This document shows positions 1-7,364 of a stretch of DNA of 44,772 bases, one piece after another. The position numbers were made by a program, and so were the translations under genes. Positions within the stretch are counted from its first letter, which is position 1. Each line of letters opens with the position of its first letter. The notes under the pieces are model-generated. The model was not told where the DNA came from, searched no databases, and was given only the letters and a program-made list of their open reading frames with translations. The stretch comes from Acetobacteraceae bacterium. Lineage in GTDB: Bacteria > Pseudomonadota > Alphaproteobacteria > Acetobacterales > Acetobacteraceae. Location of the stretch: contig JANXMB010000015.1 of NCBI GenBank assembly GCA_025354865.1, forward strand, positions 1 to 44,772, written 5' to 3'.

Positions 1-180
1 GTGCATCGCGTCGTACAGCCGCGCAATCGAGCGGACAGAATTGCGAAACGCCGGGTGCACCGTGACATCGGGCACCCGCTCCCCGTCGATATACACCGCT
101 CGGCCGTCCCGCAGGCTGGCGATGTATTCCGCCCCGGTAAACGGGCGGGTTTTGTCGGCGATCGCATCTTCCGGGCGCAT
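1..180 (-). CDS. 4-hydroxyphenylacetate 3-hydroxylase (HpaB)-family flavin monooxygenase, N-terminal part only
   Basis: Only the first 60 codons are visible; the gene runs off the left edge. The ATG at 180 is preceded by an AGGAG-like ribosome site about 10 nt upstream. The N-terminus contains [20 protein letters not shown] (residues 15-34), then [19 protein letters not shown], the typical opening of the HpaB/4-hydroxybutyryl-CoA dehydratase acyl-CoA-dehydrogenase-like fold. Family members are FADH2-dependent oxygenases of the two-component type that hydroxylate phenolic compounds, or radical dehydratases with an extra iron-sulfur cluster; the visible part cannot decide between them. It lies 81 bp downstream of the Baeyer-Villiger-type monooxygenase on the same strand, so the two are probably co-transcribed and could act in one aromatic or ketone degradation route (inference). 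Confidence 0.8.
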   Translation of the reverse strand, partial: MRPEDAIADKTRPFTGAEYIASLRDGRAVYIDGERVPDVTVHPAFRNSVRSIARLYDAMH

Positions 181-261
181 GCTGTCGGTCTCCTGACCTG
201 TGGGGAAAGCCCCCCAGGGTCCGATTGGAGTCGCCTTATAGCACCACGGCGGCCAAGTTTG

Positions 262-1905
262 TTACTTGAACACGAACTCCTGGTAGCCGCCCTTGGCCAC
301 AGTGTCGGTGGTGCGGCGGAAATGGGCGCCGTTGCCGTTGTAGCCCAGAACGCGGCGCACCTGCCGGCCCTCGACGTTGCGGTTGACGCCGGTCTGCCAG
401 CTATCGACCTTCGACGACAGCAACGGTTCGGCGGCCGCGATCACGATCTCGGTCCATTCGTCGACTTTATCCGGTCGGGTTTCCACCCGGGTCAGCCGGT
501 TTTCCAGCATGTGGCGCAGCATGCCGGTCTGGAACTGCACGCTGTGTTCGATCGCCTGCGGGATATTGCCGCGCGCGGTGTGGGGACCGAGCACCATGAG
601 CATGTTGGGAAAGCCCTCGGCGAGCATGCCGAGGTAAGTGCGAGGCCCATCCGCCCAGGCGTCGCGCAGCCGCAGCCCGTCCTTGCCGCGAATATCCATC
701 CGATCGAACGCCCCGGTCACGCCATCGAAGCCGGTGGCATAGATCAGGATGTCGAATGCGCGTTCTTTGACACTGGTTTTCACCCCGTTCGGGGTAATGC
801 ACTCGATCTGCTCGTCGTTAATGACATCGACCAGTTCGACATTGTCACGATTGTAAGCCTCGAAATACCCGCTCTCCAGCGGAACCCGGCGGGCGCCGAA
901 GCCGTGATCCCTGGGGATCAATTTCTCCGCCACGGCTTGGTTCTTGACCCGTTGGCGGATTTTGTCGGCGATGAAGGCGCTGATCAGCGCATTGGCCTTC
1001 TCATCGACCAGAATATCCCGGAAATTCCCCATCCAAATGCCGAACCCCGGCTCGGCGTACAGTTTCTCCCAGAAAGCGTCTCGTTCCTCGGGCGACACAT
1101 CCACCGCTTTGCGACGATCCGCTTCGTGAATGAACCAGCTCGGCGTCTGGGCGCAATGGGCGTAAATCTCGTCGTAGCGGGATTTGATCGCTTCCATTTC
1201 CTCTTTGGAGATTTTGGCATTGTGCAACGGGGCGGCCCAGTTGGGGCGGCGTTGGAACACGGTCAGATGCGCGGCCTGCTTGGCGATTTCCGGAATGGCC
1301 TGGATCGCGGTGGCGCCGGTGCCGATGATGCCCACCCGCTTGCCGGTGAAATCGACCGGCGTGTGCGGCCAGCGCGCCGGGTGGTAGGCTGGTCCCTTGA
1401 AACTGTCGCGGCCGGGAATGGACGGCAGCGTATAGGCGGACAGGATGCCGATCGCCGTCATCAGGAAGCGGGACGTCGTCTGCTCCCCGTTTTCCAGCGT
1501 CGTGGTCCATAGATTGGTGGCCTCGTCCCACACTGCCGATTTGACTGTGCTGCGGAACTGGATGTCGCGGCGCAAATCGAATTTATCGGCGACGTGGTTG
1601 AGATATTCCAGCGTGTCGGGTTGCGGCGAAAAATGCTCTTTCCAATCCCATTCCTGCATCAGTTCCTTGGAGAACGAATAGCCGTAGGTCCAGCTTTCCG
1701 AATCGAAACGGGCGCCGGGATAGCGGTTCCAGTACCAAGTGCCGCCGACGCCGGTGCCGGTTTCGAACACCTTGGCCGTCATGCCGAGTTCGCGCAGGCG
1801 ATACAGCATGAACATGCCGGAAATGCCGGCGCCGATAATTGTCGCGTCGAAATCCCCGGCGTTGGCGGCCCGAGGGCGCGCGGCGAGCGTGCCGATATCG
1901 TTCAT
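262..1905 (-). CDS. Baeyer-Villiger-type FAD/NADPH monooxygenase
   Basis: 547 aa flavoprotein of the cyclohexanone/phenylacetone monooxygenase class. It inserts one oxygen atom from O2 into a ketone to form an ester or lactone, using NADPH. The FAD-binding GAGISG is at residues 25-30, followed by GVGGTWYWNRYPGARFDSES, typical of the family. The Baeyer-Villiger signature FxGxxxHxxxWP is present as FKGPAYHPARWP, and the second Rossmann motif GIIGTGATAIQ follows. Length is as expected for a complete enzyme. The ATG at 1905 is the first plausible start and gives a normal N-terminus. A perfect 14-bp palindrome lies about 46-59 bp upstream and could be an operator. The natural substrate cannot be read from sequence. 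An HpaB-family oxygenase follows downstream. Confidence 0.88.
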   Translation of the reverse strand: MNDIGTLAARPRAANAGDFDATIIGAGISGMFMLYRLRELGMTAKVFETGTGVGGTWYWNRYPGARFDSESWTYGYSFSKELMQEWDWKEHFSPQPDTLEYLNHVADKFDLRRDIQFRSTVKSAVWDEATNLWTTTLENGEQTTSRFLMTAIGILSAYTLPSIPGRDSFKGPAYHPARWPHTPVDFTGKRVGIIGTGATAIQAIPEIAKQAAHLTVFQRRPNWAAPLHNAKISKEEMEAIKSRYDEIYAHCAQTPSWFIHEADRRKAVDVSPEERDAFWEKLYAEPGFGIWMGNFRDILVDEKANALISAFIADKIRQRVKNQAVAEKLIPRDHGFGARRVPLESGYFEAYNRDNVELVDVINDEQIECITPNGVKTSVKERAFDILIYATGFDGVTGAFDRMDIRGKDGLRLRDAWADGPRTYLGMLAEGFPNMLMVLGPHTARGNIPQAIEHSVQFQTGMLRHMLENRLTRVETRPDKVDEWTEIVIAAAEPLLSSKVDSWQTGVNRNVEGRQVRRVLGYNGNGAHFRRTTDTVAKGGYQEFVFK

Positions 1906-1950
1906 TCTGTCGATTCCATTCCGCTGCTTTGGACCGGTCGGTCGCGTTGC

Positions 1951-1964
1951 ATACCAGCTGGTAT
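1951..1964. promoter_or_regulatory. Candidate operator palindrome upstream of the monooxygenase
   Basis: ATACCAGCTGGTAT is a perfect 14-bp inverted repeat in the 127-bp gap between dnaQ and the monooxygenase gene, 46-59 bp before the monooxygenase ATG. Its size and position suit a dimeric repressor such as a TetR-family protein. No such regulator gene is adjacent, so this is an inference from symmetry and position only. Confidence 0.4.
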
Positions 1965-2032
1965 TTCAACCGCTTCGCCCCAACTCCGCAAGCCCCACGC
2001 GCCAAATTGCCGCTGTTGTAACGGAGGGAACG

Positions 2033-2710
2033 CTACCCCGCCCGCCAAAGCGGGTCCTTCAAGCGGGATACAAACGCCTCGTGCGCGGCAAGATCCACCT
2101 CGTTCGGTTGGAACAGCCGAGGCGTGCGCTGGCCGGCATGGGTGTAGACCGCGATCGCGGCGCGGCCGTTGCTGGCAGCCAAAGACAGGCCCCGTTGCCG
2201 CCCGCCGGTCAGCTCCACATACACATCGGCCAGCAATTTGCAGTCCAGCAGAGCATTATGGGTGCTGCGCGCGGACAGATCGATGTTGAACCGGCGACAC
2301 AGCGCATCCAGGCTGGCCGGCATGCCGGGGAAGCGCTGCTTGGCCAGCACCAGCGTGTCCACCATGCGGCTTTTATCCAGCGACGGCAGGCCGATGCGGG
2401 CGAACTCCGCGTTCAGGAAGCCGAAATCGAACGGCGCGTTGTGCGCAATCAGCTTGCCGTCGCCCATGAACGCCAGCAAATCGCCGGCAATCGCCGAAAA
2501 CAGCGGTTTGCCGACAACGTCGCCGTTGGAAATGCCGTGGATGCGGGTCGAATCGCTGGGAATGTCGCGTTGCGGGTCGATCGTCGCATGAAAATGCACA
2601 CCGGTCGGCAAATCGTTGAGCAATTCCAACGCCGCGACCTCGATCACCCGATCGCCGGTCAGCGGATCGAGGCCGGTGGTTTCCGTATCGAACAGGACGG
2701 AGCGGATCAT
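2033..2710 (-). CDS. dnaQ: DNA polymerase III epsilon subunit (3'-5' proofreading exonuclease)
   Basis: 225 aa. The product removes mismatched nucleotides during replication as part of the DNA polymerase III core. The DEDDh exonuclease motifs are all visible: DTETTG at residues 8-13 (Asp8, Glu10), IAHNAPFDFGFLN (Exo II), and THNALLDCKLLADVY (Exo III with the catalytic His and Asp). The ATG at 2710 overlaps the coaE stop codon (ATGA), so the two are translationally coupled. The open frame continues upstream, but that part is antisense to coaE coding sequence and is not used. Gene order aroE-coaE-dnaQ is common in alphaproteobacteria. Confidence 0.95.
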   Translation of the reverse strand: MIRSVLFDTETTGLDPLTGDRVIEVAALELLNDLPTGVHFHATIDPQRDIPSDSTRIHGISNGDVVGKPLFSAIAGDLLAFMGDGKLIAHNAPFDFGFLNAEFARIGLPSLDKSRMVDTLVLAKQRFPGMPASLDALCRRFNIDLSARSTHNALLDCKLLADVYVELTGGRQRGLSLAASNGRAAIAVYTHAGQRTPRLFQPNEVDLAAHEAFVSRLKDPLWRAG

Positions 2711-3336
2711 GACCGCAGGCTGCCGATGATGCGTTTCAACTGCCGCAGCGTCTCGTGCCGCGACAGCCCGGTGCGCACCACGATATCCGCTCGGCGCCGC
2801 TTTTCCACATCCGGCATCTGCCGCGCGATGACATTTTCGATGTCCTTGGCCGACATCTTCCCACGCAGCCCGACCCGATGCACCTGCACCGCTCGGGGTG
2901 CCGACACGGCAATCGAGAACGACAATTTCCGTCCGCCCGTCTCGAACAACAAGGGGATATCCAGCAACGCTGCGGGTTTCCCGGCGCGGCGGGCGCAAGC
3001 GAGGAAGCGGCGTTCGGCGTCGCGCACCATGGGATGGAGGATGCGTTCCAGCTTGGTCAGCGCCTCCCGATTGCCGAGCACGGCGGCGCGGAGGGCGGCG
3101 CGGTCGAGGGCGCCGTGGACGACGGTGCCGGGGAAAGTGGCTTCGATCGGTTTCAACGCCAGCCCGCCGGGGGCTTGCAGCCGGTGCACGCAGGCATCGG
3201 CGTCGAAGATGGGGATGCGAGCGCGGGCGAAGGCGGCGGCGGCGGTGGATTTGCCCATGCCGATGCCGCCGGTCAGGCCGATCACCTTCAGCGGGCCGGA
3301 CGGTTTGCGGGGGCGGATGCGGGGCACGAAAGGCAT
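2707..3336 (-). CDS. coaE: Dephospho-CoA kinase
   Basis: 209 aa. Catalyses the last step of coenzyme A synthesis, ATP-dependent phosphorylation of the 3'-OH of dephospho-CoA. The P-loop GGIGMGKST is at residues 23-31, followed by FDADACVHRL, LERILHPMV and LLDIPLLFETG, all typical of CoaE. I chose the ATG at 3336 because GGGAGG lies 11 nt upstream; this gives a short 17-residue extension before VIGLTGG. A GTG at the usual family start (codon 18) has no visible ribosome site. It sits between aroE (40 bp upstream) and dnaQ (4-nt overlap), evidently one operon. Confidence 0.94.
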   Translation of the reverse strand: MPFVPRIRPRKPSGPLKVIGLTGGIGMGKSTAAAAFARARIPIFDADACVHRLQAPGGLALKPIEATFPGTVVHGALDRAALRAAVLGNREALTKLERILHPMVRDAERRFLACARRAGKPAALLDIPLLFETGGRKLSFSIAVSAPRAVQVHRVGLRGKMSAKDIENVIARQMPDVEKRRRADIVVRTGLSRHETLRQLKRIIGSLRS

Positions 3337-3376
3337 GGACGGGGACGACCTCCCGATATCGATGGCAGGGTGACTG

Positions 3377-4210
3377 TTACAGCAGGTCGGCAGCGACGAA
3401 GCGGCGCAAATCCTCATCCACGACCGGCTCGACGCCGAACCATGCCGCAAAACCGGGTACGGCCTGATGCAACAGCATGCCCAACCCCTCCACCGTGCGC
3501 AGCCCGTGGGCGCGGGCGTCGGCGAGCAGCGGGGTTTCTAGCGGCACGTAGACGATGTCGCTGACCGCCGCGCCCTTGGCGGCGCGCGACAGGTCGATCT
3601 CCACCGGGTTCTGCCCGTGCATGCCCAGGGATGTGGTGTTCACCAGCAAGGCGTGGTCCGCCAAGGCATCCGACCGACGATCCCAATCGACAACGGCAAG
3701 GCCCGGCAGGTCCTTGGCCAGCGCATCGGCGCGATCGCGGGTGCGATTGGCCACCGTCACCCGCACCCCCAGCGCCTGCAACACCGGCACAATCGCTCGG
3801 GCCGACCCGCCGGCGCCCAGCAGCAGCGCCGGTCCGGCAGCGGGATCGACCGCATTGGCGCGCAGATTGGCCAGAAAACCCCAGCCATCGGTGTTGCTGC
3901 CGGAGATTTTGCCATCCTTGAACACCAATGTGTTCACCGCACCGGCCTTGCGCGCGCTCTCATCGACGATGTCGCAGACCTCGAACGCGGCGATTTTGTT
4001 GGGGATGGTGATGTTGGTGCCGGCAAATCCGGACAGCATCAGGCCGCGGATGGCGGCGGGGAAATCCGCCGGCCGGATCGGCAGCGGCACATAGGCGCCG
4101 TCGATTTTGTGCCGTTCCAGCCAAAACCCATGCAACCGGGGGGAGCGGGAGTGGCTGACCGGCCAGCCGACGATTCCCGCGAGGCGGGCGTGACCTGAAA
4201 GTATGGGCAT
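3377..4210 (-). CDS. aroE: Shikimate dehydrogenase (NADP+)
   Basis: 277 aa. Reduces 3-dehydroshikimate to shikimate with NADPH in the aromatic amino acid pathway. The N-terminal domain has the substrate motif VSHSRSPRLHGFWL; the conserved NITIPNK carries the catalytic Lys. The NADP-binding loop is LLGAGGSARAIVPVLQALG followed by NRTRDRA, the Arg pattern that selects NADP. NTTSLGM and the C-terminal VEGLGMLLHQAVPGFAAWFG are also typical. The start ATG at 4210 gives the usual short N-terminus. It is the first gene of the aroE-coaE-dnaQ operon and is transcribed divergently from the IMPase-family gene across 133 bp. Confidence 0.95.
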   Translation of the reverse strand: MPILSGHARLAGIVGWPVSHSRSPRLHGFWLERHKIDGAYVPLPIRPADFPAAIRGLMLSGFAGTNITIPNKIAAFEVCDIVDESARKAGAVNTLVFKDGKISGSNTDGWGFLANLRANAVDPAAGPALLLGAGGSARAIVPVLQALGVRVTVANRTRDRADALAKDLPGLAVVDWDRRSDALADHALLVNTTSLGMHGQNPVEIDLSRAAKGAAVSDIVYVPLETPLLADARAHGLRTVEGLGMLLHQAVPGFAAWFGVEPVVDEDLRRFVAADLL

Positions 4211-4343
4211 GCAGCAGGATTGCCGCAGCGGCGGCGGGAGATCAAGGGTCCGACTGCGGCGGTAGCGGCTTGCCGGTCCGACCGGATCGCGGCATGCACG
4301 GCAGCGAACCGCCCCCCGCAACGTCTGCGCATCGGAGACCGGC

Positions 4344-5114
4344 ATGCAAGCCCTCGACCGTCGATTGGACACTGCCATCCGGCTTGCTGGCGAAGCCGGT
4401 GCCATCGCCATGCGCCTGCGCCCCCCGCCCGGCGGGCCGCAAGCCACGCTGAAAGGCATCCAGGATTGGGTGACGGAAGCCGACGGCACCGTCGAACGCT
4501 TCCTGTCCGACCGCCTGCGCGAGGCCTTCCCCGAGGACGGATTCCAGGGTGAGGAAGCAGGCGTGGGCCGCGCCGGCCGGCTGCGCTGGGTGGTCGATCC
4601 GATCGACGGGACGGCCAATTACATGCGCGGGGCGAACCGGTTCTGCGTCTCCCTGGGCTTGCTGGAAGATCGCACCCCGCTGGTCGGTGCCATTTTCGCG
4701 CCGGCTTTGCACGAGATGTTTGCCGCCCGCAAAGGGGCCGGGGCGACGCTCAACGGGGTGGCGATCCGATCCGCCGATACCGCCGATATGTCCCGAGCAA
4801 CGGTGGAAATCGGCTGGTCGGCGCGACGGCCGGATGCGGATTTCATCGCCCTCTGCGCCAGGGTCAAAGCCAGCGGCGCGGTGCTGCGCATGGGCGGATC
4901 CGGCGCGCTGGGGCTGGCCGATGTCGCCGCCGGGCGGCAGGACGCCTATGGCGAAATGCACATCAATCTTTGGGACGTGGCCGGCGCGCTGGCGATCCTG
5001 GCGGAGACCGGGGCTGTCGTCGGCGACTTCATGGCGAACGATGGCGCCACCGCCGGCAATCCCATCCTGGCCTGCGCCCCCGCTATTGCCGAGGCGATGG
5101 CTGCTTTGTTTTAG
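4344..5114 (+). CDS. Inositol-monophosphatase-family phosphatase
   Basis: 256 aa, Mg2+-dependent phosphatase of the IMPase/SuhB/HisN superfamily. Metal ligands are visible: the GEE pair at residues 69-71, WVVDPIDGTANYM at 82-94 (DPIDGT at 85-90), and the C-terminal LWDVAGALAILAETG (209-223). Such enzymes hydrolyse inositol-1-phosphate, or histidinol phosphate in the HisN branch; 3'-phosphoadenosine 5'-phosphate is another known superfamily substrate. Nothing in the context decides which. The ATG at 4344 gives MQALDRRLDTAIRLAGEAG, a normal amphipathic first helix. It is transcribed divergently from aroE. A weak hairpin (stem CATCGC, 5120-5135) followed by a T-rich run lies just after the stop. 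Confidence 0.88.
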   Translation: MQALDRRLDTAIRLAGEAGAIAMRLRPPPGGPQATLKGIQDWVTEADGTVERFLSDRLREAFPEDGFQGEEAGVGRAGRLRWVVDPIDGTANYMRGANRFCVSLGLLEDRTPLVGAIFAPALHEMFAARKGAGATLNGVAIRSADTADMSRATVEIGWSARRPDADFIALCARVKASGAVLRMGGSGALGLADVAAGRQDAYGEMHINLWDVAGALAILAETGAVVGDFMANDGATAGNPILACAPAIAEAMAALF

Positions 5115-5202
5115 AAGCGCATCGCCCCAGCGATGGCGGGGTTGTTTTGACAGGCGGCGCCGGGGGCGCTTTCCTGCCGGCGATATCAGGAGGAAACATC
5201 GC

Positions 5203-6390
5203 ATGCAGCCCCATGGTCGCCCGCTGGAGGGCATGCGCGCCATCGCGCTGGAACATGCCGTCGCCGCACCGTTGTGCAGCCGCCACCTCGCGGATATGGG
5301 CTGCGACGTCATCAAGATCGAGCGGCCGGGCGTCGGCGATTTCGCCCGCGACTACGATAGTTTCGTGCACGGCCAAAGCAGCCATTTCGTCTGGCTCAAC
5401 CGTGGCAAGCGCAGCGCGACCCTCGATGTCAAACAGCCGGCCGCCCGAGCGGCGTTGGCGAAATTGATCGGGGGGGCGGATGTGCTGTTGCAGAATTTGG
5501 CCCCCGGCGCCGCCGCCCGTTTGGGCCTGAGCTACGAGGCGCTGCAACAAGCCAACCCCAAGCTGATCGTGTGCGACATCTCCGGCTACGGCGAGAGCGG
5601 GCCGTTCGTGCAGAAAAAGGCCTACGACCTGCTGATCCAGGCCGAATCGGGGCTGATCGCGGTGACCGGATCGCCCGACGCGCCGTCCCGCGTGGGGATC
5701 TCGGCGGCCGATATCTGCACCGGCATGTATGCGCTGACCGGCATCTTGGGCGCGCTGGTGCGGCGTGGCCGGACCGGCGAGGGCGCCAATGTCAAGATCG
5801 CCATGCTGGATGCGCTGGCGGAGTGGACCACCCAGCCCATGCTGCGCAAAGCCTATGCCGGCTCGCTGGTGCCGCGGTCCCCCACCAACCACCCGGCCAT
5901 CGCCCCCTATGGCGCGCACCAGACCAAGGACGGGCAGGTGATTTTCGGCATCCAGAACGATCGCGAATGGACGGTGTTCTGCGAGAAAGTCATGCAGCAG
6001 CCGGAGATGCTGACCGATCCGCGCTATGGCTCCACCAACGCGCGGCGGGAAAACCGGGTGGCGCTGACCCAACAGATCGAGGACCGCTTCGCTGCCCTGT
6101 CGTCGCTGGAGGTGGTGCGCCTGCTCGACGACAACGGCATCGCCAACGGTCGCCTCAACGACGCCCAGGACGTCTGGGACCATCCGCAACTCGCCGCGCG
6201 CGACCGCTGGCGGGAGGTGCAAACCGAGCACGGACCGTATCGCGGGCTGCTGCCGCCGTTTACGTTTGCGGATGTGGAAATGGGCATGGGACCGGTGCCG
6301 GCGATCGGCGAGCATACCGACGCCATTCTGGCCGAATTGGGCTACGCAGCGGCGGAGATCGCCGCCATGCACGCATCGGGTGCGGTATGA
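5203..6390 (+). CDS. CaiB/BaiF family (class III) CoA-transferase
   Basis: 395 aa. Class III CoA-transferases move CoA between carboxylic acids through an aspartyl-CoA anhydride. The N-terminal LEHAVAAPLCSRHLADMGCDVIKIERPG is the family opening. The likely catalytic Asp is D170 in SAADICTGMYA, matching the formyl-CoA transferase position. IVCDISGYGESGP and GRTGEGANVKIAMLDALAEW are further family blocks. The start is set by AGGAGG at 5188-5193, 9 nt before the ATG; the open frame extends upstream but there it overlaps the preceding phosphatase gene. The stop overlaps the MaoC-like gene (ATGA), so the two products are probably made together, activating an acid to its CoA ester and then hydrating or dehydrating it. 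The substrate is unknown. Confidence 0.9.
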   Translation: MQPHGRPLEGMRAIALEHAVAAPLCSRHLADMGCDVIKIERPGVGDFARDYDSFVHGQSSHFVWLNRGKRSATLDVKQPAARAALAKLIGGADVLLQNLAPGAAARLGLSYEALQQANPKLIVCDISGYGESGPFVQKKAYDLLIQAESGLIAVTGSPDAPSRVGISAADICTGMYALTGILGALVRRGRTGEGANVKIAMLDALAEWTTQPMLRKAYAGSLVPRSPTNHPAIAPYGAHQTKDGQVIFGIQNDREWTVFCEKVMQQPEMLTDPRYGSTNARRENRVALTQQIEDRFAALSSLEVVRLLDDNGIANGRLNDAQDVWDHPQLAARDRWREVQTEHGPYRGLLPPFTFADVEMGMGPVPAIGEHTDAILAELGYAAAEIAAMHASGAV

Positions 6391-6866
6391 CCGCGTTCGA
6401 CCCCGCCGAACACCGCATGGTGCCCGAACAGCGCTGGTTCGAGGATTTCCGCCTGGGCGAGCGCTTCCTGCTGCCCAGCCGCACCATGACCGAGGCCGTG
6501 TTCCTGGCCTTCCAGGGTGCCAGCGGCGACGCCCATCCGATCCATTATGATGTCGAATTCTGCAAGGCCCGCGGCATGCCCGGCCTGCTGGCGCACGGCC
6601 TGCAGACCTTGGCCCAAACCGCGCCGGGCGCCGGGTTGTTCCCTTATTATACCGAGGAATCGATCGTCGGATTCATCGAACAATCCAGCAAATTTCTAAA
6701 ACCCGTATTCGCCGGCGACACGCTGTACCCGGCCCTGGAAATCGACGAGCTGACCCCCGGCCGCACCACCGGCGTACTGGGCTTTCACAGCACCATCCAC
6801 AATCAACGGCGCGAACTGGTGCTGGAGGGCAAGCAACGCTACCTGCTGCGCAAACGGCCGGGTTAA
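6387..6866 (+). CDS. MaoC-like (R)-enoyl-CoA hydratase/dehydratase
   Basis: 159 aa hot-dog-fold protein of the MaoC-like family. The hydratase-2 type motif is visible as AFQGASGDAHPIHYD near residues 42-56, with the Asp/His pair used by (R)-specific enoyl-CoA hydratases. Upstream DFRLGERFLLPSRTMTEA is the usual entry strand. The start codon overlaps the CoA-transferase stop by 4 nt. Fusion or adjacency of a CaiB-type transferase and a MaoC hydratase is seen in mesaconyl/itaconyl-type C4-C5 dicarboxylate pathways and in fatty-acid-like routes; the exact substrate here is not established. Confidence 0.87.
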   Translation: MTAFDPAEHRMVPEQRWFEDFRLGERFLLPSRTMTEAVFLAFQGASGDAHPIHYDVEFCKARGMPGLLAHGLQTLAQTAPGAGLFPYYTEESIVGFIEQSSKFLKPVFAGDTLYPALEIDELTPGRTTGVLGFHSTIHNQRRELVLEGKQRYLLRKRPG

Positions 6867-6881
6867 TCTGCGACCGATCGG

Positions 6882-7025
6882 TTAATCGGCCCGGCGCGTG
6901 GCAGGCTCCGCCACGCGCACAGCGGCCGCAAGGTCCCAAATATCGGCCGGGCGGAACGGCACGGTGGGATCGTTCAACAGACGGTCGAGTTCCTGCAATT
7001 TCCGTTCGAGATCAATGGCGAGCAT
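6882..7025 (-). CDS. Small conserved protein, copy 1
   Basis: 47 codons beginning MLAIDLERKLQELDRLLND. The sequence is mostly charged helix followed by PFRPADIWDLAAAVRVAEP. I do not recognise the family. That it is a real gene is supported by its duplicate at 9173-9316: same length, and within the coding part only two residues differ (Ala27/Val, Arg37/His) while most other base changes are silent. There is no signal peptide or membrane segment. It converges on the MaoC-like gene, with its stop 15 bp past the MaoC stop. Confidence 0.6.
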   Translation of the reverse strand: MLAIDLERKLQELDRLLNDPTVPFRPADIWDLAAAVRVAEPATRRAD

Positions 7026-7054
7026 AACGGTTGTCCAACTGTGTTGCGTTGCCG
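6882..7054. repeat. Left copy of a 173-bp direct repeat (carries a 47-codon gene)
   Basis: This segment aligns without gaps to 9173-9345. I count 11 differences in 173 positions (about 94% identity). The copies are in direct orientation and flank a 2.1-kb segment of lower GC content. Just outside the repeat both sides also share GACCGATCGG (6872-6881 and 9145-9154), with extra bases between it and the gene on the right. Confidence 0.9.
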
Positions 7055-7072
7055 CACGGTCAGAATCTTGGG

Positions 7073-7102
7073 TTGACATAGCAGGGGCACAGGACATAAA
7101 TT
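7073..7102 (+). promoter_or_regulatory. Candidate sigma-70-type promoter for the MBL gene
   Basis: TTGACA (7073-7078) matches the -35 consensus exactly. TAAATT (7097-7102) matches 4 of 6 positions of the -10 consensus, with an 18-bp spacer. It lies at the left end of the low-GC segment and points toward the MBL gene. A GGAGG followed by ATG at 7124 sits just downstream but opens only a 12-codon frame in a different phase. Confidence 0.45.
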
Positions 7103-7364
7103 AGTTACCCTGGCGGAGGTCAGATGTTCTGTCGGCAGGTGCAAAGAGGCGCCCGAAGTTAGGGAGGGCGCAGTCTTCTTCTTTTTTTTCTTCACAGCTG
7201 ATAGACCGAAGTTTCCGCGCAGAAACCTGTATGGACGGATCTCCCGGATTGACGAGCTGAGCCAAAGTCTTCATCAACGGGTATCGTTCGAGTTTGACAC
7301 GATCGACGCTGATGTTGCCGATGCAGCGGACCAGCACACCGGACTGCTTTTCCGCAAAGACCAA

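Noticed and set aside
5120-5150. Intrinsic terminator after the IMPase-family gene
   Set aside because: The stem is only 6 bp and the T run is broken by G; too weak to call, and the next gene may be cotranscribed.
7124-7162. ATG with a strong GGAGG just after the MBL promoter
   Set aside because: It opens only 12 codons before a stop and is out of phase with the MBL frame; kept as a possible leader but not called as a gene.
7101-7364. 87-codon minus-strand frame at the left of the island
   Set aside because: No family, no ribosome site, and it runs opposite a candidate promoter and a coding-like plus-strand frame leading into the MBL gene.
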